Assembly: GCF_028750675.1 (NCBI RefSeq)
Contig: NZ_JAQQPZ010000001.1
Coordinates: 62,001 to 126,000 of the forward strand
DNA from: Shewanella metallivivens
GTDB lineage: Bacteria > Pseudomonadota > Gammaproteobacteria > Enterobacterales > Shewanellaceae
Reading direction: 5' to 3'
Length of the DNA stretch: 64,000 nt
The position numbers and the translations under genes were made by a program. Position 1 is the first letter of the stretch; each line of letters opens with the position of its first letter. Below, piece after piece: positions 18,192-26,969 of this stretch. The notes under the pieces are model-generated. The model saw only the letters and a program-made list of their open reading frames with translations, did no database searches and was not told where the DNA came from.

Positions 18192-18456
18192 ATACCATTG
18201 CGCGTTAGTAAATGATCTCTCAGCGAGAATTTAAAAGGGCTTAAACAAGGCGAATGACTGAATGAATAGTTGTTCTCTTTCGAAGTCATGCAACGCAGTG
18301 TAAGCCCTTTTAAAACTCGCCACAAAGGAATGCCCCAGCCGCTTTTGCTCTGCGTTCTCGCTATTTGAAAGGGAACAACCATTACTACATAGCGACACCT
18401 TAATCAAAAACCGCTGGACGCATTCTGAGTGGTCACTTATTAATTCGGAATGGTAT
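18192..18456. mobile_element. MITE-like palindromic element, about 265 bp
   Basis: The outer ends are inverted copies starting ATACCATT (18192) and ending AATGGTAT (18456); over about 32 bp roughly 25 positions match, ending in CTCAG. A second inverted pair lies inside: TTAAAAGGGCTTA near 18230 and TAAGCCCTTTTAA near 18301. There is no real ORF. The right end overlaps the stop codon of the following minus-strand gene by one base. Size, nested palindromes and lack of coding fit a non-autonomous element; the parent transposon is unknown. Confidence 0.7.
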
Positions 18457-19199
18457 TAACCGCGTTTCTTTTTCGGCTTCCAATGGCGGGTATTGTAAAT
18501 ATACTCTGGTAAAAGTCGGTTTATCCACGCCACAATACGCCAACGTTTGGTGACATATACTCGGCGTTTACCTTTTTTAAGTGCCGTTAATATTTGCTCG
18601 GCTACTTTATCAATGGGCGACAATAACATCTGAGTATTTAAATGCACCGCTTTATCAAATAACCCTAACTGAATATCACTTATGGTGACAGGCAGTTTTA
18701 AACGCTGGGCATGCATGCTTAAACCTTGGAGATAATTCTCGGCAAAGGCTTTAGAGGCATGGTAAGCCACATTTGGGCCACCACGTTGACCGGCTATTGA
18801 GTTTATTGCCGCTAATTGACCGTAACCTTGCTCGCACATCAATTTGAAAATACATTGACTGGCCGCAGCAAAACCCATCACATTCACATCGATGGTGTGC
18901 TGATCTATGTTCCATGGCAAGGCAGGATCGTAATCATTAACACCAGTATTCACAATCACCAAATGGGCGCCGTTATGGGTGATCCAAGCTTCATTAAGTT
19001 GTGCTATCACCGCTTGTGGTTGGTCAATGGTCAGTGGATACACGGCTACTTCGCCAGGAAGGCTTTCAGCAAATGGCTTGAGAGACTCGGGATCGTGTAC
19101 AAATAGCACTAATGACACTTGTTGTGCCGACAATTGTTTCGCAAGGGCTTGGCTGAGCTGCGAGCCCGCACCAATGATCATTGCTGTTGCGACTGACAT
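18456..19199 (-). CDS. short-chain dehydrogenase/reductase
   Basis: A 247-residue SDR-family oxidoreductase. The cofactor motif IIGAGSQLSQALA is near the N-terminus, a catalytic Ser lies in INSIAG near residue 138, and YHASKAFAENYL near residue 149 holds Tyr and Lys. Substrate is unknown. The C-terminus is basic (RHWKPKKKRG) after a hydrophobic WRIVAWINRLLPEY stretch, which may aid membrane contact. The ATG at 19199 has GAGG upstream on the minus strand; upstream in-frame codons at 19220 and 19211 lie at or before that site. Its TAA stop touches the MITE-like element. Confidence 0.8.
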   Translation of the reverse strand: MSVATAMIIGAGSQLSQALAKQLSAQQVSLVLFVHDPESLKPFAESLPGEVAVYPLTIDQPQAVIAQLNEAWITHNGAHLVIVNTGVNDYDPALPWNIDQHTIDVNVMGFAAASQCIFKLMCEQGYGQLAAINSIAGQRGGPNVAYHASKAFAENYLQGLSMHAQRLKLPVTISDIQLGLFDKAVHLNTQMLLSPIDKVAEQILTALKKGKRRVYVTKRWRIVAWINRLLPEYIYNTRHWKPKKKRG

Positions 19200-19276
19200 A
19201 GTTAACCTCATAATTATCAATGGCTCATAATAGGAATAACGCCGATTGATAACAAGAGAGAAAAAAAATCAACTTA

Positions 19277-19300
19277 AGACGTGTAGACTTCTAGACATCC
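19277..19300 (+). promoter_or_regulatory. MetJ operator, three tandem met boxes
   Basis: Three contiguous 8-bp boxes AGACGTGT, AGACTTCT and AGACATCC match the MetJ consensus AGACGTCT at 6, 7 and 6 positions. Adjacent boxes are the way MetJ binds cooperatively. They lie 236 bp before metA, with S-adenosylmethionine as expected corepressor. Confidence 0.8.
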
Positions 19301-19378
19301 TTGTGTATGATTGATGACATAAATGATAGCTTGTGTGACTATTGGTTTATATCGCGTGTTATCAATGTTTAGCGTTAA

Positions 19379-19413
19379 TTATTGATATTGCTTGTTTAAG
19401 ATAAGCTCAATAA
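19379..19413 (+). other. stem-loop in metA leader
   Basis: TTATTGA (19379-19385) pairs with TCAATAA (19407-19413), with an inner GCTT / AAGC pair. It lies between the MetJ boxes and metA, so probably in the 5' untranslated region. Confidence 0.4.
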
Positions 19414-19462
19414 AGGTGTCTTTTTACAGAATGTTGAAACTGTGATCGGCTAAACATAATGA

Positions 19463-19496
19463 TTGATAGCGCGAGACTCATTTATCGCGCTATCAA
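19463..19496 (+). other. strong 12-bp stem-loop in metA leader
   Basis: Perfect inverted repeat TTGATAGCGCGA / TCGCGCTATCAA with a 10-base loop. No T-run follows, so it is not a standard terminator. It ends 39 bases before the metA start and could act on translation or mRNA stability. No known riboswitch motif was recognised. Confidence 0.55.
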
Positions 19497-19535
19497 CAAG
19501 CTGTCTGTGTTTAATTAATCAAAAAGGTGAGTCGT

Positions 19536-20483
19536 ATGCCGGTTCGAATTCCAGATAATCTCCCCGCTGCAGGTATTTTAGAGTCTGAAAATATTTTCGT
19601 GATGTCTGAAACCCGTGCAGCCAATCAGGACATCCGTCCTATGCGGGTGCTGATCTTGAATTTAATGCCTAATAAAATCGAAACCGAGACGCAATTACTG
19701 CGTTTACTCGGTAATACGCCATTGCAGGTGGGTGTGGATTTATTACGGATCCACGACAAAGAGTCCAAACACACTTCGATTGATCATATGAATACCTTTT
19801 ACCGTGATTTCGAAGATGTGCGCAATAACAATTATGACGGCCTTATCATCACTGGCGCACCACTTGGACAAATCGATTTTAAAGATGTGGTTTACTGGGA
19901 CCACATTCGCGAGATTATTGATTGGTCCCAAAACCATGTCACCTCGGTCCTGTTTTTATGTTGGGCAGCCCATGCCGGTTTGTATCACTTATACGGTTTA
20001 AAGCGCCAACTGTTACAAAATAAACGTTCTGGCGTGTTTAATCACAGTCGCACCAGCGACCCGCATCCGTTACTGCGCGGTTTTGACGATGAGTTTTATG
20101 CGCCGCACTCACGATTTGCCGAAATGAATGTAGAAGAATTACGTCAGCACCCTGAAGTCGAAGTATTGGCTGAGTCTGATGAAGCTGGTGCTTATATTGT
20201 TCTTAGCCGTGATAATCGCAATTTGTTTGTGATGGGACATCCAGAGTATCAAAAAGGCACGCTAAACGATGAATACACTCGCGATGTTGGCCAAGGGTTA
20301 AACCCTGATATACCACAAAATTATTACCGTAATGACGATCCAACTCAAGACCCTATCGCGCGTTGGCACAGTCATGGCAGCTTATTGGTCAGCAATTGGC
20401 TTAACTATTATGTTTACCAGTTAACGCCCTATGACTTAAATGACATGAGTGCGAAAACGCCCTGGGAAAACAAAAAACCGTAA
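19536..20483 (+). CDS. metA: homoserine O-succinyltransferase
   Basis: A 315-residue enzyme that activates homoserine with an acyl-CoA (succinyl-CoA in enterics) as the first committed step of methionine synthesis. The nucleophile Cys142 lies in FLCWAAHAG, at the same number as in E. coli, and MGHPEYQ near residue 234 holds the His and Glu. The ATG at 19536 gives the family start [11 protein letters not shown] and has AAGGTGA upstream; the GTG at 19527 overlaps that site. Three MetJ boxes and a structured leader lie upstream, and a terminator follows. Acetyl versus succinyl preference cannot be settled by eye. Confidence 0.95.
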   Translation: MPVRIPDNLPAAGILESENIFVMSETRAANQDIRPMRVLILNLMPNKIETETQLLRLLGNTPLQVGVDLLRIHDKESKHTSIDHMNTFYRDFEDVRNNNYDGLIITGAPLGQIDFKDVVYWDHIREIIDWSQNHVTSVLFLCWAAHAGLYHLYGLKRQLLQNKRSGVFNHSRTSDPHPLLRGFDDEFYAPHSRFAEMNVEELRQHPEVEVLAESDEAGAYIVLSRDNRNLFVMGHPEYQKGTLNDEYTRDVGQGLNPDIPQNYYRNDDPTQDPIARWHSHGSLLVSNWLNYYVYQLTPYDLNDMSAKTPWENKKP

Positions 20484-20500
20484 TCCTTCTTCAAATTCAT

Positions 20501-20532
20501 AGCCGTAATACCAAAGGTATTGCGGCTTTTTT
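20501..20532 (+). terminator. terminator after metA
   Basis: Stem AGCCGTAATACC / GGTATTGCGGCT (one G-U pair), loop AAA, then six T. Confidence 0.85.
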
Positions 20533-20710
20533 ATACCTGTAGACTAAAGTTTAATGCATTCTTAAGTGCATTTCGTCATTAAAATCTTGATGGTTTTATC
20601 GCCATTAAAACATCAGCTTACCTATAAATTTTTTAATTTAACTATCAAGTGTAAATCTTCAATGACAACCTCATGAGATGAACATCACAAATTTGATCAT
20701 TTTTTACTTG

Positions 20711-20735
20711 CTTTACGTTAGCGTCAACGTCAAAG
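20711..20735. promoter_or_regulatory. MerR-type (LiuR-like) operator candidate
   Basis: An imperfect inverted repeat pairs CTTTACGTT (20711-20719) with AACGTCAAAG (20726-20735), about 50 bp before the thiolase gene. The shape resembles operators of LiuR, the MerR-family repressor of branched-chain amino acid degradation genes in Shewanella. The link is inference; the regulator gene is not here. Confidence 0.4.
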
Positions 20736-20783
20736 TGGTGTGATATTGGTTTTGATTTTATATGCGCAAAAAATGGAGTGGTT

Positions 20784-21974
20784 ATGAGTACAGAGCAAAC
20801 AGGTCAAGATATCGTTATTGTTGCCGCCAAGCGAACCCCTATGGGTGGGTTTCAAGGTGCACTGTCTGAGGTCGCATCTCCCGTGTTAGCCGCTACCGCG
20901 ATTAAAGGTCTTTTAGCGCAAACAGGCATTAGCGGTGACAGCATTGATGAAGTGCTAATGGGCTGTGTATTACCAGCCGGCCTTGGCCAAGCGCCAGCTC
21001 GCCAAGCAACATTGGGCGCAGGTTTGCCATTAAGTGTTGGCGCAACAACGGTCAATAAAGTCTGTGGCTCGGGGATGAAAACCGTCATGTTAGCCCATGA
21101 TTTAATTAAAGCCGGCAGCAGCAATGTGGTTATCGCAGGTGGCATGGAAAGCATGAGCCAAGCACCTTATCTACTCGACAAAGCCCGTGGTGGCATGCGT
21201 ATGGGGCACGGTAAAGTCATGGACCATATGTTTTTAGACGGTCTTGAAGATGCCTACACCGGTGGCGCGATGGGCACATTTGCTCAAAAAACGGCTGATG
21301 ATTTTGGGCTTACGCGTGAGCAAATGGATGCTTTTGCACTCAGCTCACTCGACAAAGCCAATGCCGCCATTCGCTCTGGCGCTTTTAAAGATGAAGTGGT
21401 GCCGGTGACCATTAGCACTCGTCGTGGAGATGTTAGCGTCGATACCGATGAACAACCAGGTAATGCCCGCCCAGAAAAAATTCCAACTCTGCGTCCAGCC
21501 TTTACAAAAGACGGCACCATAACCGCAGCTAATTCAAGCTCCATTTCAGACGGCGCAGCAGCCTTAATGTTAATGACTCGCGACAAAGCAAATGAATTAG
21601 GCTTAACCGTTATGGCGACTATTAAAGGCCACGCTACTCATTCGCAAGAACCGTCATTGTTCACAACAGCGCCTGTCGGCGCAATGCAAAAGCTATTCGA
21701 TAAAGTGCAGTGGAGCAAATATGACGTCGACTTGTATGAAATCAATGAAGCGTTCGCCATGGTGACCATGTTAGCGGTATCTGAGTTAGGGCTAGATGCC
21801 AGCAAAGTCAACATTAACGGCGGTGCGTGTGCTTTAGGGCACCCCATTGGTTGTTCGGGCGCACGTTTGTTAGTGACCTTGATTTATGCATTAAAAGCAC
21901 ACGGGCTTAAGCGTGGCGTCGCATCACTGTGTATTGGTGGCGGCGAAGCCACCGCCATGGCGATTGAAGTGTAA
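20784..21974 (+). CDS. atoB: acetyl-CoA C-acyltransferase (thiolase II)
   Basis: A 396-residue biosynthetic-type thiolase that forms or cleaves acetoacetyl-CoA or 2-methyl-acetoacetyl-CoA. The acyl-accepting Cys lies in NKVCGSGMK (near residue 94), GGMESMS follows, and the C-terminal catalytic motifs NGGACALGHPIGCSGAR and CIGGGEA are intact. The ATG at 20784 has GGAG five bases upstream; the GTG at 20778 overlaps it. As first gene of the cluster it likely handles the thiolysis step of isoleucine or ketone degradation. A possible LiuR-type operator lies upstream. Confidence 0.9.
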   Translation: MSTEQTGQDIVIVAAKRTPMGGFQGALSEVASPVLAATAIKGLLAQTGISGDSIDEVLMGCVLPAGLGQAPARQATLGAGLPLSVGATTVNKVCGSGMKTVMLAHDLIKAGSSNVVIAGGMESMSQAPYLLDKARGGMRMGHGKVMDHMFLDGLEDAYTGGAMGTFAQKTADDFGLTREQMDAFALSSLDKANAAIRSGAFKDEVVPVTISTRRGDVSVDTDEQPGNARPEKIPTLRPAFTKDGTITAANSSSISDGAAALMLMTRDKANELGLTVMATIKGHATHSQEPSLFTTAPVGAMQKLFDKVQWSKYDVDLYEINEAFAMVTMLAVSELGLDASKVNINGGACALGHPIGCSGARLLVTLIYALKAHGLKRGVASLCIGGGEATAMAIEV

Positions 21975-22006
21975 AGAGACAATACAAGTTAAGTTCAACA
22001 AGACTA

Positions 22007-22085
22007 CTGTACAGGTAGAAGCAAATGCAGCCACATAACATGTGAGACTGACAACCAAAAAAATCGCATCACCTGTACAGGTACC
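22007..22085. repeat. pair of CTGTACAGGTA repeats
   Basis: CTGTACAGGTA occurs at 22007-22017 and again at 22073-22083, 66 bp (about six helical turns) apart. The second lies in a perfect 12-bp palindrome ACCTGTACAGGT. Both are in the 164-bp gap before mmsA. They could be a double operator; no known regulator was recognised. Confidence 0.5.
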
Positions 22086-22138
22086 CCATAGCAGTGAGCC
22101 TGACTCACTCAAGATGTTCAAGGATCGAGGAAAGCAAC

Positions 22139-23632
22139 ATGATCACACAAGTTAAGCATTACATTGATGGCGAATTCACTCATGGCAGTGGCGAACGTCA
22201 TATTGATGTGACGAACCCCGCTAACAATAGCGTTATTGCTCAAATTAACTGTGCTACTACTGCAGAAGTTGAGTTGGCAATCGACAGTGCCAAACAAGCA
22301 TTCAAAACTTGGAAAGAAGTGCCAGTGTCTGAGCGTGCGCGGGTCATGTTGCGATACCAACATTTATTAAAAGAACATCACGACGAGCTCGCGATCATTT
22401 TGGCCCAAGAAACCGGCAAAACCTTTGAAGATGCAAAAGGTGATGTCTGGCGTGGAATCGAAGTAGCAGAACATGCTTGTAATGTTGCGTCGTTGATGAT
22501 GGGGGAAACCGTTGAAAACGTCGCCCGTAATATTGATACCTACAGCTACACGCAACCCTTAGGTGTGTGTGCGGGTATTACGCCGTTTAACTTTCCGGCT
22601 ATGATCCCATTGTGGATGTTCCCATTATCAATCGCGTGCGGTAACACTTTTATTTTAAAACCTTCTGAACAAGATCCCATGACACCACAGCGTTTAGTGG
22701 AGTTATTTGTCGAAGCCGGTGCGCCAAAAGGTGTGTTGCAGCTTATTCATGGCGACAAAACCGCAGTAGATATGCTGTTAACCGACCCCGCAATTAAAGC
22801 GATTTCGTTTGTGGGCTCAGTGGGTGTGGGTCAATACATTTACAAAACCGCAACCGATAATCTAAAACGTGTACAAGCCTTTGCTGGCGCTAAAAACCAC
22901 TGCGTGATCATGCCTGATGCCAACAAGCAACAAGTCATTAATAACATGGTTGGGGCTTCAGTTGGCGCTGCAGGTCAGCGTTGTATGGCCATTTCAGTGG
23001 CAGTATTTGTCGGTAAAGCCAAAGAGTGGATCCCTGAGTTAAAAGAAGCGTTAGCCAAAGTGCGTCCTGGGTTATGGGACGATAAAGACGCCGCTTACGG
23101 CCCTGTTATAAGCCCTGCAGCCAAAGAGCGCGTATTAAAACTCATTGCTCAGGGTAAAGCTGAAGGCGCGGAATGCTTACTTGATGGAAGCGATTTCACT
23201 GTCGATGGTTATGAGTCGGGCAACTGGGTTGGACCAACCATGTTTACCAATGTCACCACAAATATGAGCATCTACAAAGAAGAAATTTTTGGCCCTGTAC
23301 TGTGTTGTATGGAAGCTGAAACATTAGACGATGCCATCGAGCTTGTGAACAACAGCCCATACGGTAACGGGACTTCAATCTTCACCGCATCAGGTGGCGC
23401 CGCGCGTAAATACCAGCACGAAATTGAAGTGGGTCAGGTAGGCATTAACGTCCCAATCCCTGTGCCATTACCTTTCTTCTCATTTACCGGCTGGAAAGGC
23501 AGTTTCTATGGCGACCAACACGCCTATGGTAAACAAGCCGTGCGATTTTGCACCGAAACCAAAACCATCACTACCCGTTGGTTTGACTCAGAAGCCGTTA
23601 GCGGTCCTAACATGAGCATTAACTTAAAATAA
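22139..23632 (+). CDS. mmsA: methylmalonate-semialdehyde dehydrogenase (CoA-acylating)
   Basis: A 497-residue aldehyde dehydrogenase of the MmsA (ALDH6) type, which turns methylmalonate semialdehyde into propionyl-CoA at the end of valine breakdown. The catalytic Cys is in [12 protein letters not shown] (near residue 282), [10 protein letters not shown] is near residue 227, and [18 protein letters not shown] near the C-terminus is typical for this subgroup. The ATG at 22139 has GAGG eight bases upstream; the longer ORF start is poor. A terminator follows, so mmsA ends the first transcript of the cluster. Confidence 0.93.
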   Translation: MITQVKHYIDGEFTHGSGERHIDVTNPANNSVIAQINCATTAEVELAIDSAKQAFKTWKEVPVSERARVMLRYQHLLKEHHDELAIILAQETGKTFEDAKGDVWRGIEVAEHACNVASLMMGETVENVARNIDTYSYTQPLGVCAGITPFNFPAMIPLWMFPLSIACGNTFILKPSEQDPMTPQRLVELFVEAGAPKGVLQLIHGDKTAVDMLLTDPAIKAISFVGSVGVGQYIYKTATDNLKRVQAFAGAKNHCVIMPDANKQQVINNMVGASVGAAGQRCMAISVAVFVGKAKEWIPELKEALAKVRPGLWDDKDAAYGPVISPAAKERVLKLIAQGKAEGAECLLDGSDFTVDGYESGNWVGPTMFTNVTTNMSIYKEEIFGPVLCCMEAETLDDAIELVNNSPYGNGTSIFTASGGAARKYQHEIEVGQVGINVPIPVPLPFFSFTGWKGSFYGDQHAYGKQAVRFCTETKTITTRWFDSEAVSGPNMSINLK

Positions 23633-23650
23633 ATATGCTGTTATGAGTCT

Positions 23651-23688
23651 TTGTCGCGATACATCATCGGTATATCGCGACAATTTTT
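23651..23688 (+). terminator. terminator after mmsA
   Basis: Perfect 11-bp stem TTGTCGCGATA / TATCGCGACAA, 11-base loop, then five T. It splits the degradation cluster into two transcription units. Confidence 0.85.
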
Positions 23689-23819
23689 GCTAAACACAAC
23701 AAGACAATCTTGACTCACACCATTGCTTTTATCGCACACAATGGCCAAGCAACTTAAGCTGCAGTGATCAAGTAACTAAATGACCCAAGAGTCATACCCA
23801 ATAATATTAGGAGTCCGAC

Positions 23820-24977
23820 ATGGATTTTAATTTAAACGAAGATCAGCGCCAGTTTGCTGACTTAGCCCGCCAATTTGCCGCAGAAGAACTCGCTCCATTC
23901 GCCGCCAAATGGGACGAAGAGCATCACTTTCCTAAAGACGTGATTCAAAAAGCCGGTGAACTGGGATTTTGTTCATTGTATTCGCCAGAATCAGAAGGTG
24001 GCATGGGCTTATCTCGTTTAGATGCGTCAATTATTTTTGAAGAACTCGCCCACGGCTGTACCGCCACCACCGCTATGCTAACCATTCACAATATGGCGAC
24101 ATGGATGGTGACCACCTGGGGCACAGAAACACTGCGTAAACAATGGTCAGAAGGGTTAACCACAGGGCAGCTATTAGCCTCTTATTGTTTAACAGAGCCA
24201 GGTGCAGGCAGCGATGCGGCGTCATTGCAAACCAAAGCGGTACGAGATGGCGACGACTACCTCATTACTGGATCTAAAATGTTTATCTCTGGTGCCGGTG
24301 AAACCGAGCTCCTAGTGGTGATGTGCCGCACTGGTGAAGCTGGCCCTAAAGGGATTTCAGCCATTGCAGTACCGGCTGATACCGCTGGCATTACCTATGG
24401 CAAAGCCGAAGATAAAATGGGCTGGAATGCCCAACCGACAAGGTTAATTAGTTTTGAAAACGTGCGCGTGCCTGCCGCTAACTTACTGGGTGATGAAGGC
24501 CAAGGGTTTACCTTTGCCATGAAAGGTCTTGATGGTGGACGCATTAACATTGCCACCTGTTCTATTGGCACCGCACAAGCGGCATTAACGCGTGCAACGC
24601 AGTACATGAATGAGCGTAAGCAATTTGGCAAACCATTAGCGGCGTTTCAAGCACTGCAATTTAAGCTAGCTGATATGGCCACCGAGTTAGTGGCAGCACG
24701 CCAAATGGTACGTCTAGCGGCATTTAAACTTGATACCCAAGACCCGGAAGCCAGCGCCTATTGCGCCATGGCAAAACGCTTTGCGACTGATGTGGGGTTT
24801 CAAGTGTGCGACAGCGCGCTGCAAATCCATGGTGGTTATGGTTATATTCGCGAATATCCATTAGAGCGACACTTCCGTGATGTGCGGGTGCATCAGATTT
24901 TAGAAGGCACCAACGAAATTATGCGCCTCATTATTGCCCGTCGTTTGTTAGATGAAAACGCCCACCCAATCTTGTAA
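23820..24977 (+). CDS. acyl-CoA dehydrogenase (isobutyryl-CoA type)
   Basis: A 385-residue FAD enzyme of the acyl-CoA dehydrogenase family. The flavin/substrate signature YCLTEPGAGSDA lies near residue 121, QIHGGYGYIREYP near residue 336 and the catalytic glutamate region ILEGTNEI near residue 360. Close setting beside mmsA and mmsB suggests isobutyryl-CoA or 2-methylacyl-CoA as substrate, making methacrylyl-CoA; the substrate call is inference. AGGAG sits upstream of the ATG. It heads the second transcription unit after the terminator at 23651. Confidence 0.88.
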   Translation: MDFNLNEDQRQFADLARQFAAEELAPFAAKWDEEHHFPKDVIQKAGELGFCSLYSPESEGGMGLSRLDASIIFEELAHGCTATTAMLTIHNMATWMVTTWGTETLRKQWSEGLTTGQLLASYCLTEPGAGSDAASLQTKAVRDGDDYLITGSKMFISGAGETELLVVMCRTGEAGPKGISAIAVPADTAGITYGKAEDKMGWNAQPTRLISFENVRVPAANLLGDEGQGFTFAMKGLDGGRINIATCSIGTAQAALTRATQYMNERKQFGKPLAAFQALQFKLADMATELVAARQMVRLAAFKLDTQDPEASAYCAMAKRFATDVGFQVCDSALQIHGGYGYIREYPLERHFRDVRVHQILEGTNEIMRLIIARRLLDENAHPIL

Positions 24978-25054
24978 TGGGTTGAGTACAGGTAATCTTA
25001 ACGACTATTTTGACGGCACAACCTGCAATCGGGTTAACCTAAGGACAGTAAATA

Positions 25055-25837
25055 ATGACAACAAACACCGCAATAATTGAACATATTATAGGTCACACGG
25101 CCATATTAACGCTTAATAACCCGCCAGCGAATACATGGACCGCAGACAGCTTACAACTGCTAAAGCAAACTGTTATCAAGTTAAATCAAAACAAAGACAT
25201 TTATGCGTTAGTGATTACCGGGCAAGGAGAAAAGTTTTTCTCAGCAGGCGCCGATTTAAATTTATTTGCCGATGGTGATAAAGGTACAGCCGCCTCCATG
25301 GCAAAACATTTTGGCGAAGCTTTTGAAACCTTAAGCGCGTTTCGTGGTGTATCAATTGCTGCCATTAACGGTTACACCATGGGCGGCGGCTTAGAGGTTG
25401 CATTAGCCTGTGATATACGCATCGCTGAGGCGCAAGCACAAATGGCGCTACCAGAAGCCACCGTTGGCTTATTGCCCTGTGCTGGTGGCACGCAAAACCT
25501 CACCGCCTTGGTGGGTGAGGGCTGGGCTAAGCGAATGATTTTATGTGGTGAGCGCGTAGATGCCGCTAAAGCGGAAAAAATAGGCTTGGTTGAAGAGGTC
25601 GTAGAAAAAGGCCAGGCCCTTGATGCCGCTGTCGCACTAGCTGCCAAAGTGGCAAAACAGTCACCCAGCAGTGTTAGCGTATGTAAAACCTTAATTAATG
25701 CTGGGCGAACAATGCCACGCAGCCAAGCACTGCCGCTTGAGCGTGAATTGTTTGTAGGTTTATTTGATACCGACGATCAAGCTGAAGGTGTCAACGCCTT
25801 TTTACAAAAACGCGCCCCAAATTGGAAGAACAGCTAA
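25055..25837 (+). CDS. enoyl-CoA hydratase
   Basis: A 260-residue crotonase-fold hydratase expected to add water to methacrylyl-CoA, giving 3-hydroxyisobutyryl-CoA. The oxyanion-hole region is FSAGADLNLF near residue 62, and the two expected catalytic glutamates are in GGGLEVALACD and LPEATVGLLP. AAGGAC lies upstream of the ATG. Its TAA stop overlaps the next gene's ATG by one base (TAATG), so the two are translationally coupled. Confidence 0.9.
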   Translation: MTTNTAIIEHIIGHTAILTLNNPPANTWTADSLQLLKQTVIKLNQNKDIYALVITGQGEKFFSAGADLNLFADGDKGTAASMAKHFGEAFETLSAFRGVSIAAINGYTMGGGLEVALACDIRIAEAQAQMALPEATVGLLPCAGGTQNLTALVGEGWAKRMILCGERVDAAKAEKIGLVEEVVEKGQALDAAVALAAKVAKQSPSSVSVCKTLINAGRTMPRSQALPLERELFVGLFDTDDQAEGVNAFLQKRAPNWKNS

Positions 25838-26955
25838 TGACTCAAGAAGTAATATTTCAAACTCTCGGCACACTCTCTGGACAGTCCATAGGTATCGTGA
25901 CGCTTAACATCGAAAAAGCGCTTAATGCGTTAACCCTCGATATGGTTGCTGCAATGCAAACCCAATTAACCCGTTGGCAAACTGACGACAGCATTGCCTG
26001 TGTGGTGTTACAAGGTGCTGGCGAAAAAGCATTTTGCGCTGGTGGCGATGTGCGCGCCATTTATCATGCATCCATTGCCAACCCAAATAATATCACCGAT
26101 GAAGCGTGTCGTTTTTTTACACAAGAATACCAACTGGATTATTTACTGCATCAATATGGCAAACCGGTATTAGTGTGGGGTGACGGCATTGTGATGGGCG
26201 GCGGGTTAGGCTTAATGGCTGGCGGCAGTCATCGCGTTGTGACTGAGCGCAGCCGAATTGCCATGCCTGAAGTCACCATTGGTTTATACCCCGATGTGGG
26301 CGGCAGTTACTTTTTAAATCGCATGCCAGGTAAAACAGGGCTGTTTTTAGGCTTAACCGCTTACAACATGAACGCTGCAGATGCGCTTTATGTTGAACTG
26401 GGTAATCATTATTTGCCGAGCGATCAACAAGAACCATTATTTGATGCCATGGCCGATCTCAATTGGAGCCATGACACTGCGCAAAATCATCAGCTGTTAA
26501 CTGATTTGTTGACCAATATGTCGGCAGCGCATCGTGCCACATTGCCAATGAGCCACTTACAGCAATTTCAAGCTCAAATCGATTTATTAATGGCTGGTGA
26601 TATTGAAGATGTACACCATCAATTATCGACCTTAAACACTGAACTTGAATGGTTACAACGGGCGCAAAAAACGGCTTTAGCTGGTAGCCCAATAAGCTGG
26701 CATTTAATTTTTGCCCAAGCTCAATTAGGCACACAACTGAGTCTGGCGCAATGCTTCCAATGGGAGCTTGGCGTCAGCGTTAACTGTTGCTCAAATGGAG
26801 ATTTTTGTGAAGGGGTACGCGCATTACTGATTGATAAAGATCGCCAACCTAAATGGCTATTTAGTGATGTTGAAGCAGTAGAACAAGGCCGAATAGATCT
26901 ACTGATCACATCTCCATGGGACGCGATTAATCACCCATTAGCAGACTTTACTTAA
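25837..26955 (+). CDS. 3-hydroxyisobutyryl-CoA hydrolase
   Basis: A 372-residue crotonase-superfamily thioesterase that frees 3-hydroxyisobutyrate from CoA in valine breakdown. It carries FCAGGDVRAIYH near residue 70, GGGLGLMAGGSHRVV near residue 124 and the MPEVTIGLYPDVGGSYFL motif near residue 147, typical of this hydrolase rather than of hydratases. The length (about 370) also fits the hydrolase branch. The ATG at 25837 overlaps the previous stop; upstream in-frame codons are inside the hydratase gene. Confidence 0.9.
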   Translation: MTQEVIFQTLGTLSGQSIGIVTLNIEKALNALTLDMVAAMQTQLTRWQTDDSIACVVLQGAGEKAFCAGGDVRAIYHASIANPNNITDEACRFFTQEYQLDYLLHQYGKPVLVWGDGIVMGGGLGLMAGGSHRVVTERSRIAMPEVTIGLYPDVGGSYFLNRMPGKTGLFLGLTAYNMNAADALYVELGNHYLPSDQQEPLFDAMADLNWSHDTAQNHQLLTDLLTNMSAAHRATLPMSHLQQFQAQIDLLMAGDIEDVHHQLSTLNTELEWLQRAQKTALAGSPISWHLIFAQAQLGTQLSLAQCFQWELGVSVNCCSNGDFCEGVRALLIDKDRQPKWLFSDVEAVEQGRIDLLITSPWDAINHPLADFT

Positions 26956-26969
26956 TAAGGATTATTATC

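Noticed and set aside
19527-19560. tRNA T-loop-like GGTTCGAATTCC near metA
   Set aside because: It lies in the metA ribosome-site and start region, with no cloverleaf around it.
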